Positions 1 to 7,641 of a stretch of 64,000 nucleotides of DNA are shown piece after piece. Numbering within the stretch: position 1 is the first letter of the stretch; every line of letters begins with the position of its first letter. The position numbers and the translations under genes were made by a program. This DNA is from Mycolicibacterium hodleri (GTDB lineage Bacteria; Actinomycetota; Actinomycetes; Mycobacteriales; Mycobacteriaceae): assembly GCF_006439015.1 (NCBI RefSeq), contig NZ_RCZG01000017.1:29456-93455 (forward strand), read 5' to 3'. Under the pieces are notes generated by a model, which was not told the origin of the DNA, searched no databases, and was given only the letters and a program-made list of their open reading frames with translations.

Positions 1-1
1 C

Positions 2-67
2 GATCTGGAGTTCGCCGACGAATTGACACTGGGACGCGCTCTGACGGGCCGCAGGGCGATGGCCTAG
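2..67 (+). CDS. 3' end of an unidentified gene (partial)
   Basis: An open frame enters from the left edge and ends at TAG 65-67, giving 21 C-terminal residues with good GC-ending codons. The next gene begins about 10 bases later on the same strand, as in a tight operon. The fragment is too short to name. Confidence 0.35.
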   Translation, partial: DLEFADELTLGRALTGRRAMA

Positions 68-77
68 GTTGGCGCTC

Positions 78-476
78 ATGCCTGACGAGGAGTTCAAGGT
101 CGAGGTGGAACTCGGCGACGAGGCCCACCACCTGTCGTTCTGGGAGCGGCTGAGGTCGCTGAACGTCGACGACGAGGCCCGCAAGCGCCTGGGCAGCCGG
201 GTGACGGTGACGCGGGACGGCAACCGGATCCAGCTGTACACCCACAGCCTGCAGGATGCCCGCGCGGCCGAGCAGAACGTGCGTGATCTGGTCGTCGCAG
301 ACGGCATCACCGCCGAGTACACGACGACGCGGTGGAGCGCGGATGCGCAGGCGTGGGTTGATCCCTCGGACGGCGACGTGGTCACCGATGACGCGCCGGA
401 TGCGCCCGTGCCCGACCCCAGCTACGTAATCCTCGAGGCCTACAAGCCGGATTTCCTGCGCGACCTCGGTCTGTAG
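78..476 (+). CDS. conserved hypothetical protein, acidic, 132 aa
   Basis: Small soluble acidic protein with no signal peptide or membrane segment. The N-terminal half alternates charged and hydrophobic residues like a small alpha/beta fold. The C-terminus is Asp/Pro-rich and ends in an ordered-looking segment (EAYKPDFLRDLGL). I chose ATG 78; an in-frame TTG at 69 would add three residues. It lies just after the partial frame at the left edge and may be co-transcribed with it. I do not recognise a functional domain. The gene looks real because codon use is strongly GC-ending throughout. Confidence 0.6.
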   Translation: MPDEEFKVEVELGDEAHHLSFWERLRSLNVDDEARKRLGSRVTVTRDGNRIQLYTHSLQDARAAEQNVRDLVVADGITAEYTTTRWSADAQAWVDPSDGDVVTDDAPDAPVPDPSYVILEAYKPDFLRDLGL

Positions 477-483
477 GGCCGCG

Positions 484-540
484 CGAGATCCGCTTTTTGC
501 AGCCGCTCTCTCGCACTTCGTCTGCAGAACGTCGATCTCG
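484..540. repeat. 57-bp repeat, copy A (decayed DUF559 gene 3' end)
   Basis: Matches 1422-1478 at about 44 of 57 positions, without gaps. Both copies start with CGAGATC and end with GATCTCG, so each can fold into a hairpin. Read in the frame of the gene that ends in copy B, copy A gives EIRFLQPLSRTSSAE against EINELQRFFRTLAA-stop. Copy A therefore looks like the remnant 3' end of a second gene of that family. Confidence 0.6.
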
Positions 541-576
541 TGCGGGGTTGTCGGCGCCCTGCCGCACCATTCCCGC

Positions 577-1467
577 ATGGGTGAGGTATTTCTAGGCGGC
601 GAAGCATTGGCGGCTGGACGAGTCACGCGTCATGAACTGCAGCGCTGGTATACGACCATCTACCGCGGCGTCTACGTCCCGAGGGGCACCGAATTGTCGC
701 TGCGCGACCGGGCCATCGGGGCCTGGCTCGCATCGGGTCGGCGCGGGGTGGTCGCCGGGGTAGCTGCGTCGGCTCTTCACCAGACGTCCTGGGTAGACCC
801 GACGGAGCCGATCGAACTCGTCGGAGTGAAGTGTCGGTCGCAGCCCGGATTGATCCCACGGCTGGAAAAGGTCGCCGATGACGAGGTAACGCGGGCCTCC
901 GGACTGCCGGTGACCACGCGAGTGCGCACGGCATACGACCTCGGCCGCCATCAGAAGCGGCCGCAAGCGCTAGCGCGGCTCGATGCGTTGATGTGGACCC
1001 AGCGCTTCTCGATCGACGCGGTCGTTGAGCTGGCCGACAGCTACCCCCGCGCGCGCGGCGTGCGGCAGCTGCGAGAACTGCTTCCGCTGGTCGACGGGGG
1101 AGCTGATTCGCCCCGGGAGAGTCATATCAGGTTGTGGCTGATTGATGCCGGAATGCCGAGACCTCAGACGCAGATTCCCGTGTTTGCAGATGGACTGCAA
1201 GCCGTTGCGTACCTGGACATGGGATGGGAGGAGTTCAAGGTCGCGGTCGAGTACGACGGAGATCACCACCGGAAGGATCGCCGCCAGTACGTCAAGGACA
1301 TTCGGCGCATTCGGATGCTCGAGGAGATGGGTTGGATCATCATCCGGGTGATCGCCGAGGAGCGTCCGGCGCAGTGGCTGGCGCGGGTCGAGAGCGCGTT
1401 GGTCAGTCGCGGCTGCCGCATCGAGATCAACGAATTGCAGAGGTTCTTTCGCACTTTGGCTGCATAA
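577..1467 (+). CDS. DUF559-family protein (PDDEXK/Vsr-like fold), 296 aa
   Basis: Member of a multi-copy mycobacterial family with an AbiEi-like N-terminal region and a C-terminal DUF559 domain. The C-terminal part (about 185-285) carries the hallmarks: an early Glu (SPRESHIRLWL), an Asp in YLDMGW, the EYDGDHH stretch, then a helix with paired Arg and the strand GWIIIRV. This matches the E-D-ExD core of restriction-endonuclease-fold domains. Substrate and role are unknown; related genes are sometimes annotated as antitoxin-like. No partner toxin lies beside it. The 3' end is inside a 57-bp repeat whose second copy lies just upstream. ATG 577 lacks a clear Shine-Dalgarno sequence. Confidence 0.7.
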   Translation: MGEVFLGGEALAAGRVTRHELQRWYTTIYRGVYVPRGTELSLRDRAIGAWLASGRRGVVAGVAASALHQTSWVDPTEPIELVGVKCRSQPGLIPRLEKVADDEVTRASGLPVTTRVRTAYDLGRHQKRPQALARLDALMWTQRFSIDAVVELADSYPRARGVRQLRELLPLVDGGADSPRESHIRLWLIDAGMPRPQTQIPVFADGLQAVAYLDMGWEEFKVAVEYDGDHHRKDRRQYVKDIRRIRMLEEMGWIIIRVIAEERPAQWLARVESALVSRGCRIEINELQRFFRTLAA

Positions 1468-1478
1468 CGTGGATCTCG
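1422..1478. repeat. 57-bp repeat, copy B (gene 3' end plus downstream)
   Basis: Contains the last 15 codons, the TAA and about 11 downstream bases of the DUF559 gene. Conservation with copy A continues past the stop codon (AACGTSGATCTCG), so the repeated unit includes non-coding DNA. The pair is 938 bp apart, bracketing the gene. Confidence 0.6.
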
Positions 1479-1487
1479 GCACTGGCC

Positions 1488-2204
1488 CTAGACGCGGCGT
1501 GGAGCCGCCAGGCGTTCCCGCCGCAACTGATCGACCTCGGTGAGTTCGATCGGTGCCAGCTCGCCCACCACGCGCGAGAGCAAGTGGTCCGCCAGCTGCG
1601 GGTTGCGGGCCAGGCACGGGCCGTGCAGATAGGTCGCGACGATGCTGCCCTGCACGGCACCATCGAAGCCGTCCCCGTCGCGGTTCCCCGCGCCGCTGAT
1701 CACCTTGGCGAGCGGCGCGGCCGACGGACCCAGAACCGTTCCGCCGCGGTGGTTCTCGAAACCCGTCAGACGGTGGTCGAGGCCGGGCAGCAGCGGCTGC
1801 GACACGACCTCGCCGATGGTGCGCTTCGCCTGCGGAGACGTCGTGACGTCCAGCACGCCGACACCGTCCACCCGTTCACCAGACGATGTCTCGTACCAGT
1901 GTCCGAGCACCTGGATGGCCGCGCAGATCGCCAGCACGGGAGCGCCACGCGCGATGGCCCGCTGCAGGCCTGGGTACTGGATTAGGTGCTTGGTCGCCAG
2001 CCGCTGGGCGTAGTCCTCGGCGCCGCCGAGTGTGTAGAGGTCCAGTGAGTCGGGTACCGGGTCGGCCAGCGTGATCTCGACGACCTCGGCGTCGAAACCC
2101 CGCAGGAGCAAGCGTTGTCGTAGCACGACGGCATTGCCGCCGTCGCCGTAGGTGCCCATCACGTCGGGCAGCACCAGTCCGATTCGAACGTTCGATTCAG
2201 TCAT
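1488..2204 (-). CDS. gatD: lipid II isoglutaminyl synthase, glutaminase subunit GatD
   Basis: Class I glutamine amidotransferase (CobB/CobQ-like) that releases ammonia from glutamine for MurT, which amidates the D-Glu of peptidoglycan lipid II. The nucleophile is Cys94 in LAICAAIQVLG and the catalytic His is His194 in ATYLHGPCLARNP. The short N-terminal motif LPDVMGTYGDGGN is typical of GatD. Length (238 aa) is normal. ATG 2204 overlaps the end of murT by 8 bases, so the two subunits are translationally coupled. Older annotations call it cobQ2; the MurT partner rules out cobyric acid synthesis. Confidence 0.93.
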   Translation of the reverse strand: MTESNVRIGLVLPDVMGTYGDGGNAVVLRQRLLLRGFDAEVVEITLADPVPDSLDLYTLGGAEDYAQRLATKHLIQYPGLQRAIARGAPVLAICAAIQVLGHWYETSSGERVDGVGVLDVTTSPQAKRTIGEVVSQPLLPGLDHRLTGFENHRGGTVLGPSAAPLAKVISGAGNRDGDGFDGAVQGSIVATYLHGPCLARNPQLADHLLSRVVGELAPIELTEVDQLRRERLAAPRRV

Positions 2205-3426
2205 GCGGCAGCCGCCGGTTCAGTTGCAGGAATGCCGTGTAGTTCGCGACGACCTCGACATGGCCCGGCGGACACGACGCGATGGCCTTCACGGTGTCGT
2301 GCACCAGCGTATGGCCGACGCCGGCGTACCCGAGGCGGACGGCCAGGTCGGTGCCACGCTCGCCGGCCGCCACGACGGTCGTATCGTCGAAGTGCTCGAA
2401 GCGGACGTCCCACAGCCACGACAGGTCCTCCCCATCGGGGACCTGACCATTGACGGCGATCACGACTCCCTCGCCGTGCTTGTCGACCATCGACAGCGCC
2501 TCGTGCCAGCCCGCTGGGTTCTTGGCCAGCAGGATGCGGACGGTGTGCTGACCGATCCGCACGGTTCGGTAGCGTCCAGCCACCTCGTCGACGAGGGACA
2601 CCGCGGCGACCGCGGCCGCAGGATCGGCACCGAGGGCGACGGCGGCCGCGACCGCCTGGGTCGCATTGCCCCGGTTGACGGCGCCGGGCAGCGCCAACGT
2701 CATCGGCAGGGTGAGGCCATCGGGTCCGTAGACGTTCTCGTCGTCGTAGGACCACTGCGGCGTAGGCCGCTTGAAATCGGTGCCGGTCGAGTACCAGTGC
2801 GACTGCTCCCGCACGATGATCTCGCCACTGCGCGGGCAGCTCACCGAGTCGTTGGCCCAGCTGCCCCCGGCCGCCACCCACACCACGTCGGGGCTGTCAT
2901 AGGCGGCCGAGGTCATGAGTACGTCGTCGCAGTTGGCTACGACGACGGCACCTGGATGGCGCGCCAGGCCATCGCGGAGAGTTCTCTCGATGTGGTTGAT
3001 CTCACCCACGCGGTCGAGCTGATCGCGCGACAGATTGAGCAGCACGATCACCGCCGGGTTCACGGCATCGGCGACGTGTGGCACGTGCATCTCGTCTACT
3101 TCCAGCGCGGACAGAGTCGCGTCGCGGGTGCCCGCGAGGGCCGCGATCAGACCCGCGTCCATGTTGGCGCCCTCGGCATTGGTGGAGACCGGGCCCATGG
3201 TGGCGAGCGCAGCGGCCGTCATCCTGGTGGTGGTCGACTTGCCATTCGTGCCGGTCACGACCACGTTGCGGCGCCCGGCGCCGAGCTGGCTGAGGATCGA
3301 GCGGTCCAGTTTCATCGAGACGAGGCCGCCGATCATCGCCCCTGCGCCGCGACCGGTCACGCGCGAAGCCCAACGCGCCGCCGCGCCCGCGCCGAGCGCG
3401 ACGCGTCCACGCGGGGAGATGGCCAT
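2197..3426 (-). CDS. murT: lipid II isoglutaminyl synthase, ligase subunit MurT
   Basis: Mur-ligase-family ATPase that activates the D-Glu carboxylate of lipid II for amidation with ammonia from GatD; cytoplasmic, in peptidoglycan synthesis. The P-loop TGTNGKST is at residues 58-65, followed by the Mur-ligase helix and NLSRDQLDRVGEI. The C-terminal DUF1727-type domain ends in ANYTAFLQL. Length is 409 aa from ATG 3426, which gives the usual MAIS-type start; GTG 3465 would add 13 residues. Where some Firmicute MurT proteins have a four-Cys zinc ribbon, only Cys in ANCDD and SCPRSG remain here. Divergent from the exonuclease gene. Confidence 0.92.
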   Translation of the reverse strand: MAISPRGRVALGAGAAARWASRVTGRGAGAMIGGLVSMKLDRSILSQLGAGRRNVVVTGTNGKSTTTRMTAAALATMGPVSTNAEGANMDAGLIAALAGTRDATLSALEVDEMHVPHVADAVNPAVIVLLNLSRDQLDRVGEINHIERTLRDGLARHPGAVVVANCDDVLMTSAAYDSPDVVWVAAGGSWANDSVSCPRSGEIIVREQSHWYSTGTDFKRPTPQWSYDDENVYGPDGLTLPMTLALPGAVNRGNATQAVAAAVALGADPAAAVAAVSLVDEVAGRYRTVRIGQHTVRILLAKNPAGWHEALSMVDKHGEGVVIAVNGQVPDGEDLSWLWDVRFEHFDDTTVVAAGERGTDLAVRLGYAGVGHTLVHDTVKAIASCPPGHVEVVANYTAFLQLNRRLPHD

Positions 3427-3524
3427 CCCCGGGAGTCTAAAAGGCGCGAACTCCGGAGGCGACACGCGGCGTCGCCCGTCGAGTGTTGGCCAAATATGTC
3501 CGAGGGCCGTGCCATCCTCGAAAC

Positions 3525-4514
3525 GTGAGCCAAACGTTCGGCCGACCGGCGACGGAGCCAGGAGCGGGCTGGGCGGTCGTGGACGTCGAGACGACCGGTT
3601 TCCACCCGCGACAGGCCCGCGTCGTCAGCGTCGCGGCGTTGGCTCTTGGCGACGACGGCAACGTCGAAGGCAGTTTCTCCAGCCTGCTGAACCCCGGTGT
3701 CGATCCCGGCCCCACCCACGTCCACGGGTTGACCACCGAGATGCTGGAGGGGCAACCCACCTTCGCGGACGTCGTCGGCGAGCTGAGCTCGGTCCTCGAG
3801 GGCCGCACGCTGGTGGCCCACAACGTCGGCTTCGACTATGCGTTCCTGGCCGCCGAAGCCGAACTCGTCGGGGCGCAGCTGCCCGTCGACACCGTGATGT
3901 GCACGGTGGAGTTGGCGCGCAGGCTGGACCTGGGTATCGAGAACCTGCGGCTCGAGACGTTGGCCGCCCATTGGGGCGTGACGCAGATGCGGCCGCACGA
4001 CGCGCTCGACGACGCGCTGGTACTGGCCCAGATCCTGAAGCCGTCCCTGGCGGGCGCGCACGACCGCAAGGCCTGGCTACCGGTCCGCCCCGTGAAGCGA
4101 CGCCGCTGGCCCAACGGCCAGGTGACACACGAAGAGCTCCTGCCGCTGAAGACGATCGCGGCCAGGCTGCCGTGCGACTTCCAGAACCCTGGCCGGTTCG
4201 TCGCGGGCCGCCCCTTGGTGCAGGGCATGCGGGTAGCGCTCTCATCCGAGGTCTCCCACACCTACGAAGAACTGATCGAACGAATTCTGTACGCCGGGTT
4301 GGCGTATTCGGACACCGTCGATCAGCAGACGTCGCTGGTGATCTGCGATGAGCTCGAACCGGATCAGGGCCGGGGTTACCAAGCGGGTGAAATGGGGATT
4401 CCGCTGGTCAGCGACGCGGACTTCATGGGGCTCCTGCAGCACGTCGTCGGGGGTACCGGCGTGGAGGAGTTCAGCGACGCCACGCTCAGTGGCGACCAGT
4501 TCGCCCTGTTCTGA
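3525..4514 (+). CDS. dnaQ: DEDDh 3'-5' exonuclease (DnaQ-like) with C-terminal BRCT-like region
   Basis: Epsilon-type proofreading or repair exonuclease. All DEDDh residues are visible: Asp20 and Glu22 in VVDVETTGF, Asp104 in AHNVGFDYAF, His158 and Asp163 in RPHDALDDAL. After a basic linker (RPVKRRRWPNGQ) there is a second domain of about 120 residues with the spacing of a BRCT-like fold (CDFQ..GRPLVQGMRVALS). This is larger than a bare epsilon subunit. GTG 3525 gives 329 aa; GTG 3483 is possible but would start with a poor-looking segment. The gene ends just before a bidirectional hairpin. In mycobacteria DnaE1 proofreads through its own PHP domain, so this is probably an accessory enzyme. 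Confidence 0.85.
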   Translation: MSQTFGRPATEPGAGWAVVDVETTGFHPRQARVVSVAALALGDDGNVEGSFSSLLNPGVDPGPTHVHGLTTEMLEGQPTFADVVGELSSVLEGRTLVAHNVGFDYAFLAAEAELVGAQLPVDTVMCTVELARRLDLGIENLRLETLAAHWGVTQMRPHDALDDALVLAQILKPSLAGAHDRKAWLPVRPVKRRRWPNGQVTHEELLPLKTIAARLPCDFQNPGRFVAGRPLVQGMRVALSSEVSHTYEELIERILYAGLAYSDTVDQQTSLVICDELEPDQGRGYQAGEMGIPLVSDADFMGLLQHVVGGTGVEEFSDATLSGDQFALF

Positions 4515-4517
4515 GCA

Positions 4518-4551
4518 ATCAGCCCGGCGCGGGAGACCCGGCCGGGCTGAT
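4518..4551. terminator. bidirectional hairpin between convergent genes
   Basis: Perfect 11-bp stem (4518-4528 with 4541-4551, ATCAGCCCGGC) and a 12-base loop between the convergent dnaQ-like and SHOCT genes. There is no U-tract, as is usual in mycobacteria. Confidence 0.7.
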
Positions 4552-4578
4552 GGAACGACTGCTGGTGTCCGTGTGCGA

Positions 4579-4965
4579 CTAGGCCAGTGCCTTCGCCTTC
4601 AGTGAGTCGTACTCGCCCGGTGTGATGGTGCCTGCGTCGAGCAGTTCCTTGGCGTGCGCGATCTCCTCGGCGGGCGACCGTCCGGCGGCCTGCTTGATGT
4701 AGTCGTCGGTCTGCTGCTTGGCCGCAACCGCCGCCTCGTGTGCCCGGACGGACATGCCCTGGCCGCGGAAGATCAGGTAGATCAACGCAGTGAACCACGG
4801 GATGAGAAACAGGAAGACGACCCAGATCGCCTTCACGACGCCGGATGTCTTGTGGTCGCGCCAGAAAAGGTCCGTGAGGATCTGGAACAGCACCAACAGG
4901 TACGCGATCCACGCGAAGATGATCAGGAAGTGCCACAGAAAATCCCAGGTAGAGCCCCAGTTCAC
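4579..4965 (-). CDS. SHOCT-domain membrane protein, 128 aa
   Basis: Two hydrophobic helices (about 8-32 and 43-66, FLWHFLIIFAWIAYLLVLF and VVFLFLIPWFTALIYLIF) form a PLD-nuclease-N-like membrane module. A charged linker leads to a C-terminal SHOCT motif (EEIAHAKELLDAGTITPGEYDSLK), a short oligomerisation or binding helix pair. Function is unknown; such proteins occur widely in actinobacteria. GTG 4965 has an AGGAG five bases upstream. It stands alone between leuA and the exonuclease. Confidence 0.8.
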   Translation of the reverse strand: MNWGSTWDFLWHFLIIFAWIAYLLVLFQILTDLFWRDHKTSGVVKAIWVVFLFLIPWFTALIYLIFRGQGMSVRAHEAAVAAKQQTDDYIKQAAGRSPAEEIAHAKELLDAGTITPGEYDSLKAKALA

Positions 4966-5011
4966 GTCTACTCCTTAAACGTCGCCAGTGCGCGGGTTGC
5001 GCAGGCGTCAG

Positions 5012-6832
5012 TTAATCACGCGAGGCGCGGTTGACGGCAGAGACGACGGCCCGCAACGACGCCGTCGTGATGGAGGTCGCAATGCCGACGCCCCAGACGG
5101 TCTTACCGCCGACCGACGCCTCGACGTACGCCGCGGCCTGCGCTTCCTCGCCGGAGGACATCGCGTGCTCGGAATAGTCGAGCACCGAGACCTCGAACCC
5201 GACTGTGCCGATGGCGTCGACGAAGGCTGCGAGTGGGCCGTTCCCTGCGCCGACGATCTCCCTTTCGACACCGTCGACCTTGACCACCGCGGTGATGGTG
5301 TCGGTTCCGCCGTCTTCCTCGGCGGCGTCGACCTTCTGCCGGATGCGCTCCAGCGGCTTGATCGGCGCCAAGTACTCGTCGGCGAAGACGTCCCACATCT
5401 CCTTCGGGGACACCTCGCCGCCCTCACCGTCGGTGATCTTTTGGATCGCCTGGCTGAACTCGATCTGCAGTCGCCGCGGCAGCGCCAAGCCGTGGTCGGC
5501 CTTCATGATGTAGGCGACGCCGCCCTTGCCGGATTGCGAGTTCACCCGGATGACGGCCTCGTAGGTGCGGCCGACGTCCTTGGGGTCGATCGGCAGATAA
5601 GGCACCTGCCAGAGGATGTCGCCGATGTCGGAGTCGGAGGCATCCGCATCGACCTTCATCGCGTCCAAGCCCTTGTTGATGGCGTCCTGATGGCTGCCGG
5701 AGAACGCGGTGTAGACCAGATCGCCTCCGTACGGGTGCCTTTCGTGCACGGGCAGCTGATTGCAGTATTCGACGGTGCGGCGGATCTCGTCGATGTTGGA
5801 GAAGTCGATCTGCGGGTCGACGCCGCGGCTGAACAAATTCAGTCCCAGCGTCACTAGGCACACGTTGCCGGTGCGCTCACCGTTGCCGAACAGGCAGCCC
5901 TCGATCCGATCGGCCCCGGCCTGATAGCCCAATTCGGCTGCAGCGACGGCAGTTCCGCGGTCGTTGTGCGGGTGCAGGCTCAGGATTATCGAGTCGCGGC
6001 GAGCCAGGTTGCGGCTCATCCACTCGATGGAGTCGGCGTAGACGTTCGGGGTCGCCATCTCGACGGTGGCGGGCAGGTTGACGATCAGTGGAGCTTCGGG
6101 AGTGGCGCCGACGATTTCCGAGACCGCGTCGCACACCTCCTTGGCGTACTCCAGTTCGGTACCCGTGTATGACTCGGGGGAGTACTCGAAACGCCATTGC
6201 GTATCAGGGTGTTTCGCGGCTTCTGCGACGCACATCTTGGCGCCGTCGGTCGCGATTGCCTTGACGGCGTCGCGATCGGCACGGAACACGACGCGCCGCT
6301 GCAGGATCGACGTCGAGTTGTAGAAGTGCACGATCGCCCTCGGCGCCCCCGCGCAGGCCTCGAACGTCCGCTCGATCAGTTCGGGTCGGCACTGGGTCAG
6401 CACCTGGATCGTCACGTCGTCGGGAATCGCGCCCTGGGTGATGATCTCCCGCACGAAGTCGAAGTCGGTCTGGCTGGCCGACGGGAAGCCGACCTCGATC
6501 TCCTTGTAACCCATGCGGACCAGAAGGTCGAACATGCGCCGTTTGCGTTCGGGGCTCATCGGATCGATCAGCGCCTGGTTGCCGTCGCGCAGATCGACCG
6601 CACACCACATGGGCGCGGTGTCGACGACCTTGTCGGGCCAGGTGCGGTCGAAGGGCGCAGAGGGATTCCCCCCTGGAACTTCAGTGGCGAACGGCCGGTA
6701 CCGGCTGACGGGCATGGACGTTCCGCGCTGGGTGTTCCACACCGGCTGGCCGGGGTTGCCCGCGCCGGAGGGGGTGTTGATGGTGCGCGCGGAGGTATAC
6801 GAGTCGATCGAATGGGGGTTGGGGTTGTTCAC
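5012..6832 (-). CDS. leuA: 2-isopropylmalate synthase
   Basis: First committed enzyme of leucine synthesis: acetyl-CoA plus 2-oxoisovalerate to 2-isopropylmalate. The TIM-barrel motifs are clear: VDLRDGNQALIDPM near the N-terminus, SLHPHNDRGTAVAAAE (metal-binding His pair) and IEGCLFGNGERTGN. The C-terminal LeuA dimer domain (about 470-600) binds leucine for feedback inhibition. Length is 606 aa. The intragenic 57-bp tandem repeats known from M. tuberculosis leuA are absent. GTG 6832 has GGGAG upstream. A leader peptide with three Leu codons and alternative hairpins precedes it, suggesting leucine-dependent attenuation. Confidence 0.95.
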   Translation of the reverse strand: MNNPNPHSIDSYTSARTINTPSGAGNPGQPVWNTQRGTSMPVSRYRPFATEVPGGNPSAPFDRTWPDKVVDTAPMWCAVDLRDGNQALIDPMSPERKRRMFDLLVRMGYKEIEVGFPSASQTDFDFVREIITQGAIPDDVTIQVLTQCRPELIERTFEACAGAPRAIVHFYNSTSILQRRVVFRADRDAVKAIATDGAKMCVAEAAKHPDTQWRFEYSPESYTGTELEYAKEVCDAVSEIVGATPEAPLIVNLPATVEMATPNVYADSIEWMSRNLARRDSIILSLHPHNDRGTAVAAAELGYQAGADRIEGCLFGNGERTGNVCLVTLGLNLFSRGVDPQIDFSNIDEIRRTVEYCNQLPVHERHPYGGDLVYTAFSGSHQDAINKGLDAMKVDADASDSDIGDILWQVPYLPIDPKDVGRTYEAVIRVNSQSGKGGVAYIMKADHGLALPRRLQIEFSQAIQKITDGEGGEVSPKEMWDVFADEYLAPIKPLERIRQKVDAAEEDGGTDTITAVVKVDGVEREIVGAGNGPLAAFVDAIGTVGFEVSVLDYSEHAMSSGEEAQAAAYVEASVGGKTVWGVGIATSITTASLRAVVSAVNRASRD

Positions 6833-6849
6833 GGTGGGCTCCCGGTTTC

Positions 6850-6914
6850 GTCTGGAAGAGATTCAGACCGGCGCATCAAGACCACCCGCGACGGGAAGCC
6901 AGTCTGGATCAGAC
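6850..6914 (-). promoter_or_regulatory. leuA leader attenuator-like hairpins
   Basis: Two hairpins use the same arms: GTCTG/CAGAC at 6902-6906 with 6910-6914, and GTCTG/CAGAC at 6850-6854 with 6864-6868 (extendable to 7 bp). Because the arms are interchangeable, a ribosome stalled on the upstream Leu codons could switch the pairing, as in classical attenuators. The leader stop codon lies inside the first hairpin. No U-tract is seen, so control may act on the leuA ribosome-binding site instead. Confidence 0.55.
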
Positions 6915-6959
6915 CCCGCCGCGGCGTCCGAGAAGGAGCGTCCGCTGCACGCAGGTCAC
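6909..6959 (-). CDS. leuL: leucine leader peptide, 16 aa
   Basis: A 16-codon ORF on the leuA strand begins with GTG 6959, preceded by GGGAG at 6964-6968, and encodes MTCVQRTLLLGRRGGV before TGA. Three consecutive Leu codons (CTC CTT CTC, 6930-6938) lie just before the hairpin region. The stop is 76 bases upstream of leuA. Leader peptides with Leu runs are established regulators of leuA in other bacteria including actinobacteria; the function here is inferred from the arrangement. Confidence 0.65.
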   Translation of the reverse strand: MTCVQRTLLLGRRGGV

Positions 6960-6993
6960 GTTACTCCCGAGTCGCCGGACCGCCAAACGGCCC

Positions 6994-7641
6994 CTAGACG
7001 TGCGAATCAGGGAAGGCGACCACCGAGAGGAAGCGGATCGGCAGCTCGACCAGGTCGACCGGGCCGTGCGCGCCCTCGCCGTCGAGCTGCAGTGAGTCTC
7101 CTGGATGAAGCCGATACACCGACCGGCTGTGGCTGTAGTCCATGACGCCGTCGAGCATGTAGATGAACTCGGTGCCCGGATGTTGGAAGAGCGGATAGGT
7201 CTGACTCTTCTCCGACAGCGTGACCTCGAGGCACTCCAGCCGCTTGTGTTCGCCGCGCAGCGAGCCGAGCAGTTGGTACTCGTGTCCCTCGCGGGTGCCG
7301 TTGCGGACGATGCGGGCCCCGGTGCCCGCCTTGACGAACGCCGCAGGTCGCTCGACGTCGGCGCCGCGGAACAGGGTCGTGACCGGAACGTCGAACCCCT
7401 TGGCCAGCAGTGCGAGCGTCGACAGGCTGCACGAGGTCTGAGCGTTCTCGATCTTGCTCATCATGGCCTTGGAGATGCCGACTCGGGCGGCCATCTCCGC
7501 GACCGTGAGGCCCTGCTGCTGGCGGAGCTGGCGCACGTTGCGTCCGATGGCGGCCTCGAACTCCAACTCGTCGACGGGCTCGCTCGGATCTCGGTCGCGG
7601 GCGGTACCGGACTCGTTGCGGAGGAGGGGAACGTCAGTCAT
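6994..7641 (-). CDS. XRE-family regulator with cupin domain
   Basis: DNA-binding regulator: HTH_XRE domain at about 34-88 (RQLRQQQGLTVAEMAARVGI...SKIENAQ) and a C-terminal cupin_2 ligand-binding barrel at about 130-205 (HPGTEFIYMLDGVMDY, HPGDSLQLDGEGAHGP). This architecture is that of PuuR-type regulators controlling amine or amino-acid catabolism. The ATG abuts the stop codon of the upstream FAD oxidoreductase with no gap, making it the last gene of the amt-glnT operon and a probable sensor of that pathway's substrate or product. Confidence 0.85.
   Translation of the reverse strand: MTDVPLLRNESGTARDRDPSEPVDELEFEAAIGRNVRQLRQQQGLTVAEMAARVGISKAMMSKIENAQTSCSLSTLALLAKGFDVPVTTLFRGADVERPAAFVKAGTGARIVRNGTREGHEYQLLGSLRGEHKRLECLEVTLSEKSQTYPLFQHPGTEFIYMLDGVMDYSHSRSVYRLHPGDSLQLDGEGAHGPVDLVELPIRFLSVVAFPDSHV

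Noticed and set aside
5012..6832. Tandem repeats in leuA like those of M. tuberculosis
   Set aside because: Looked for 57-bp units in the coding sequence; none found.
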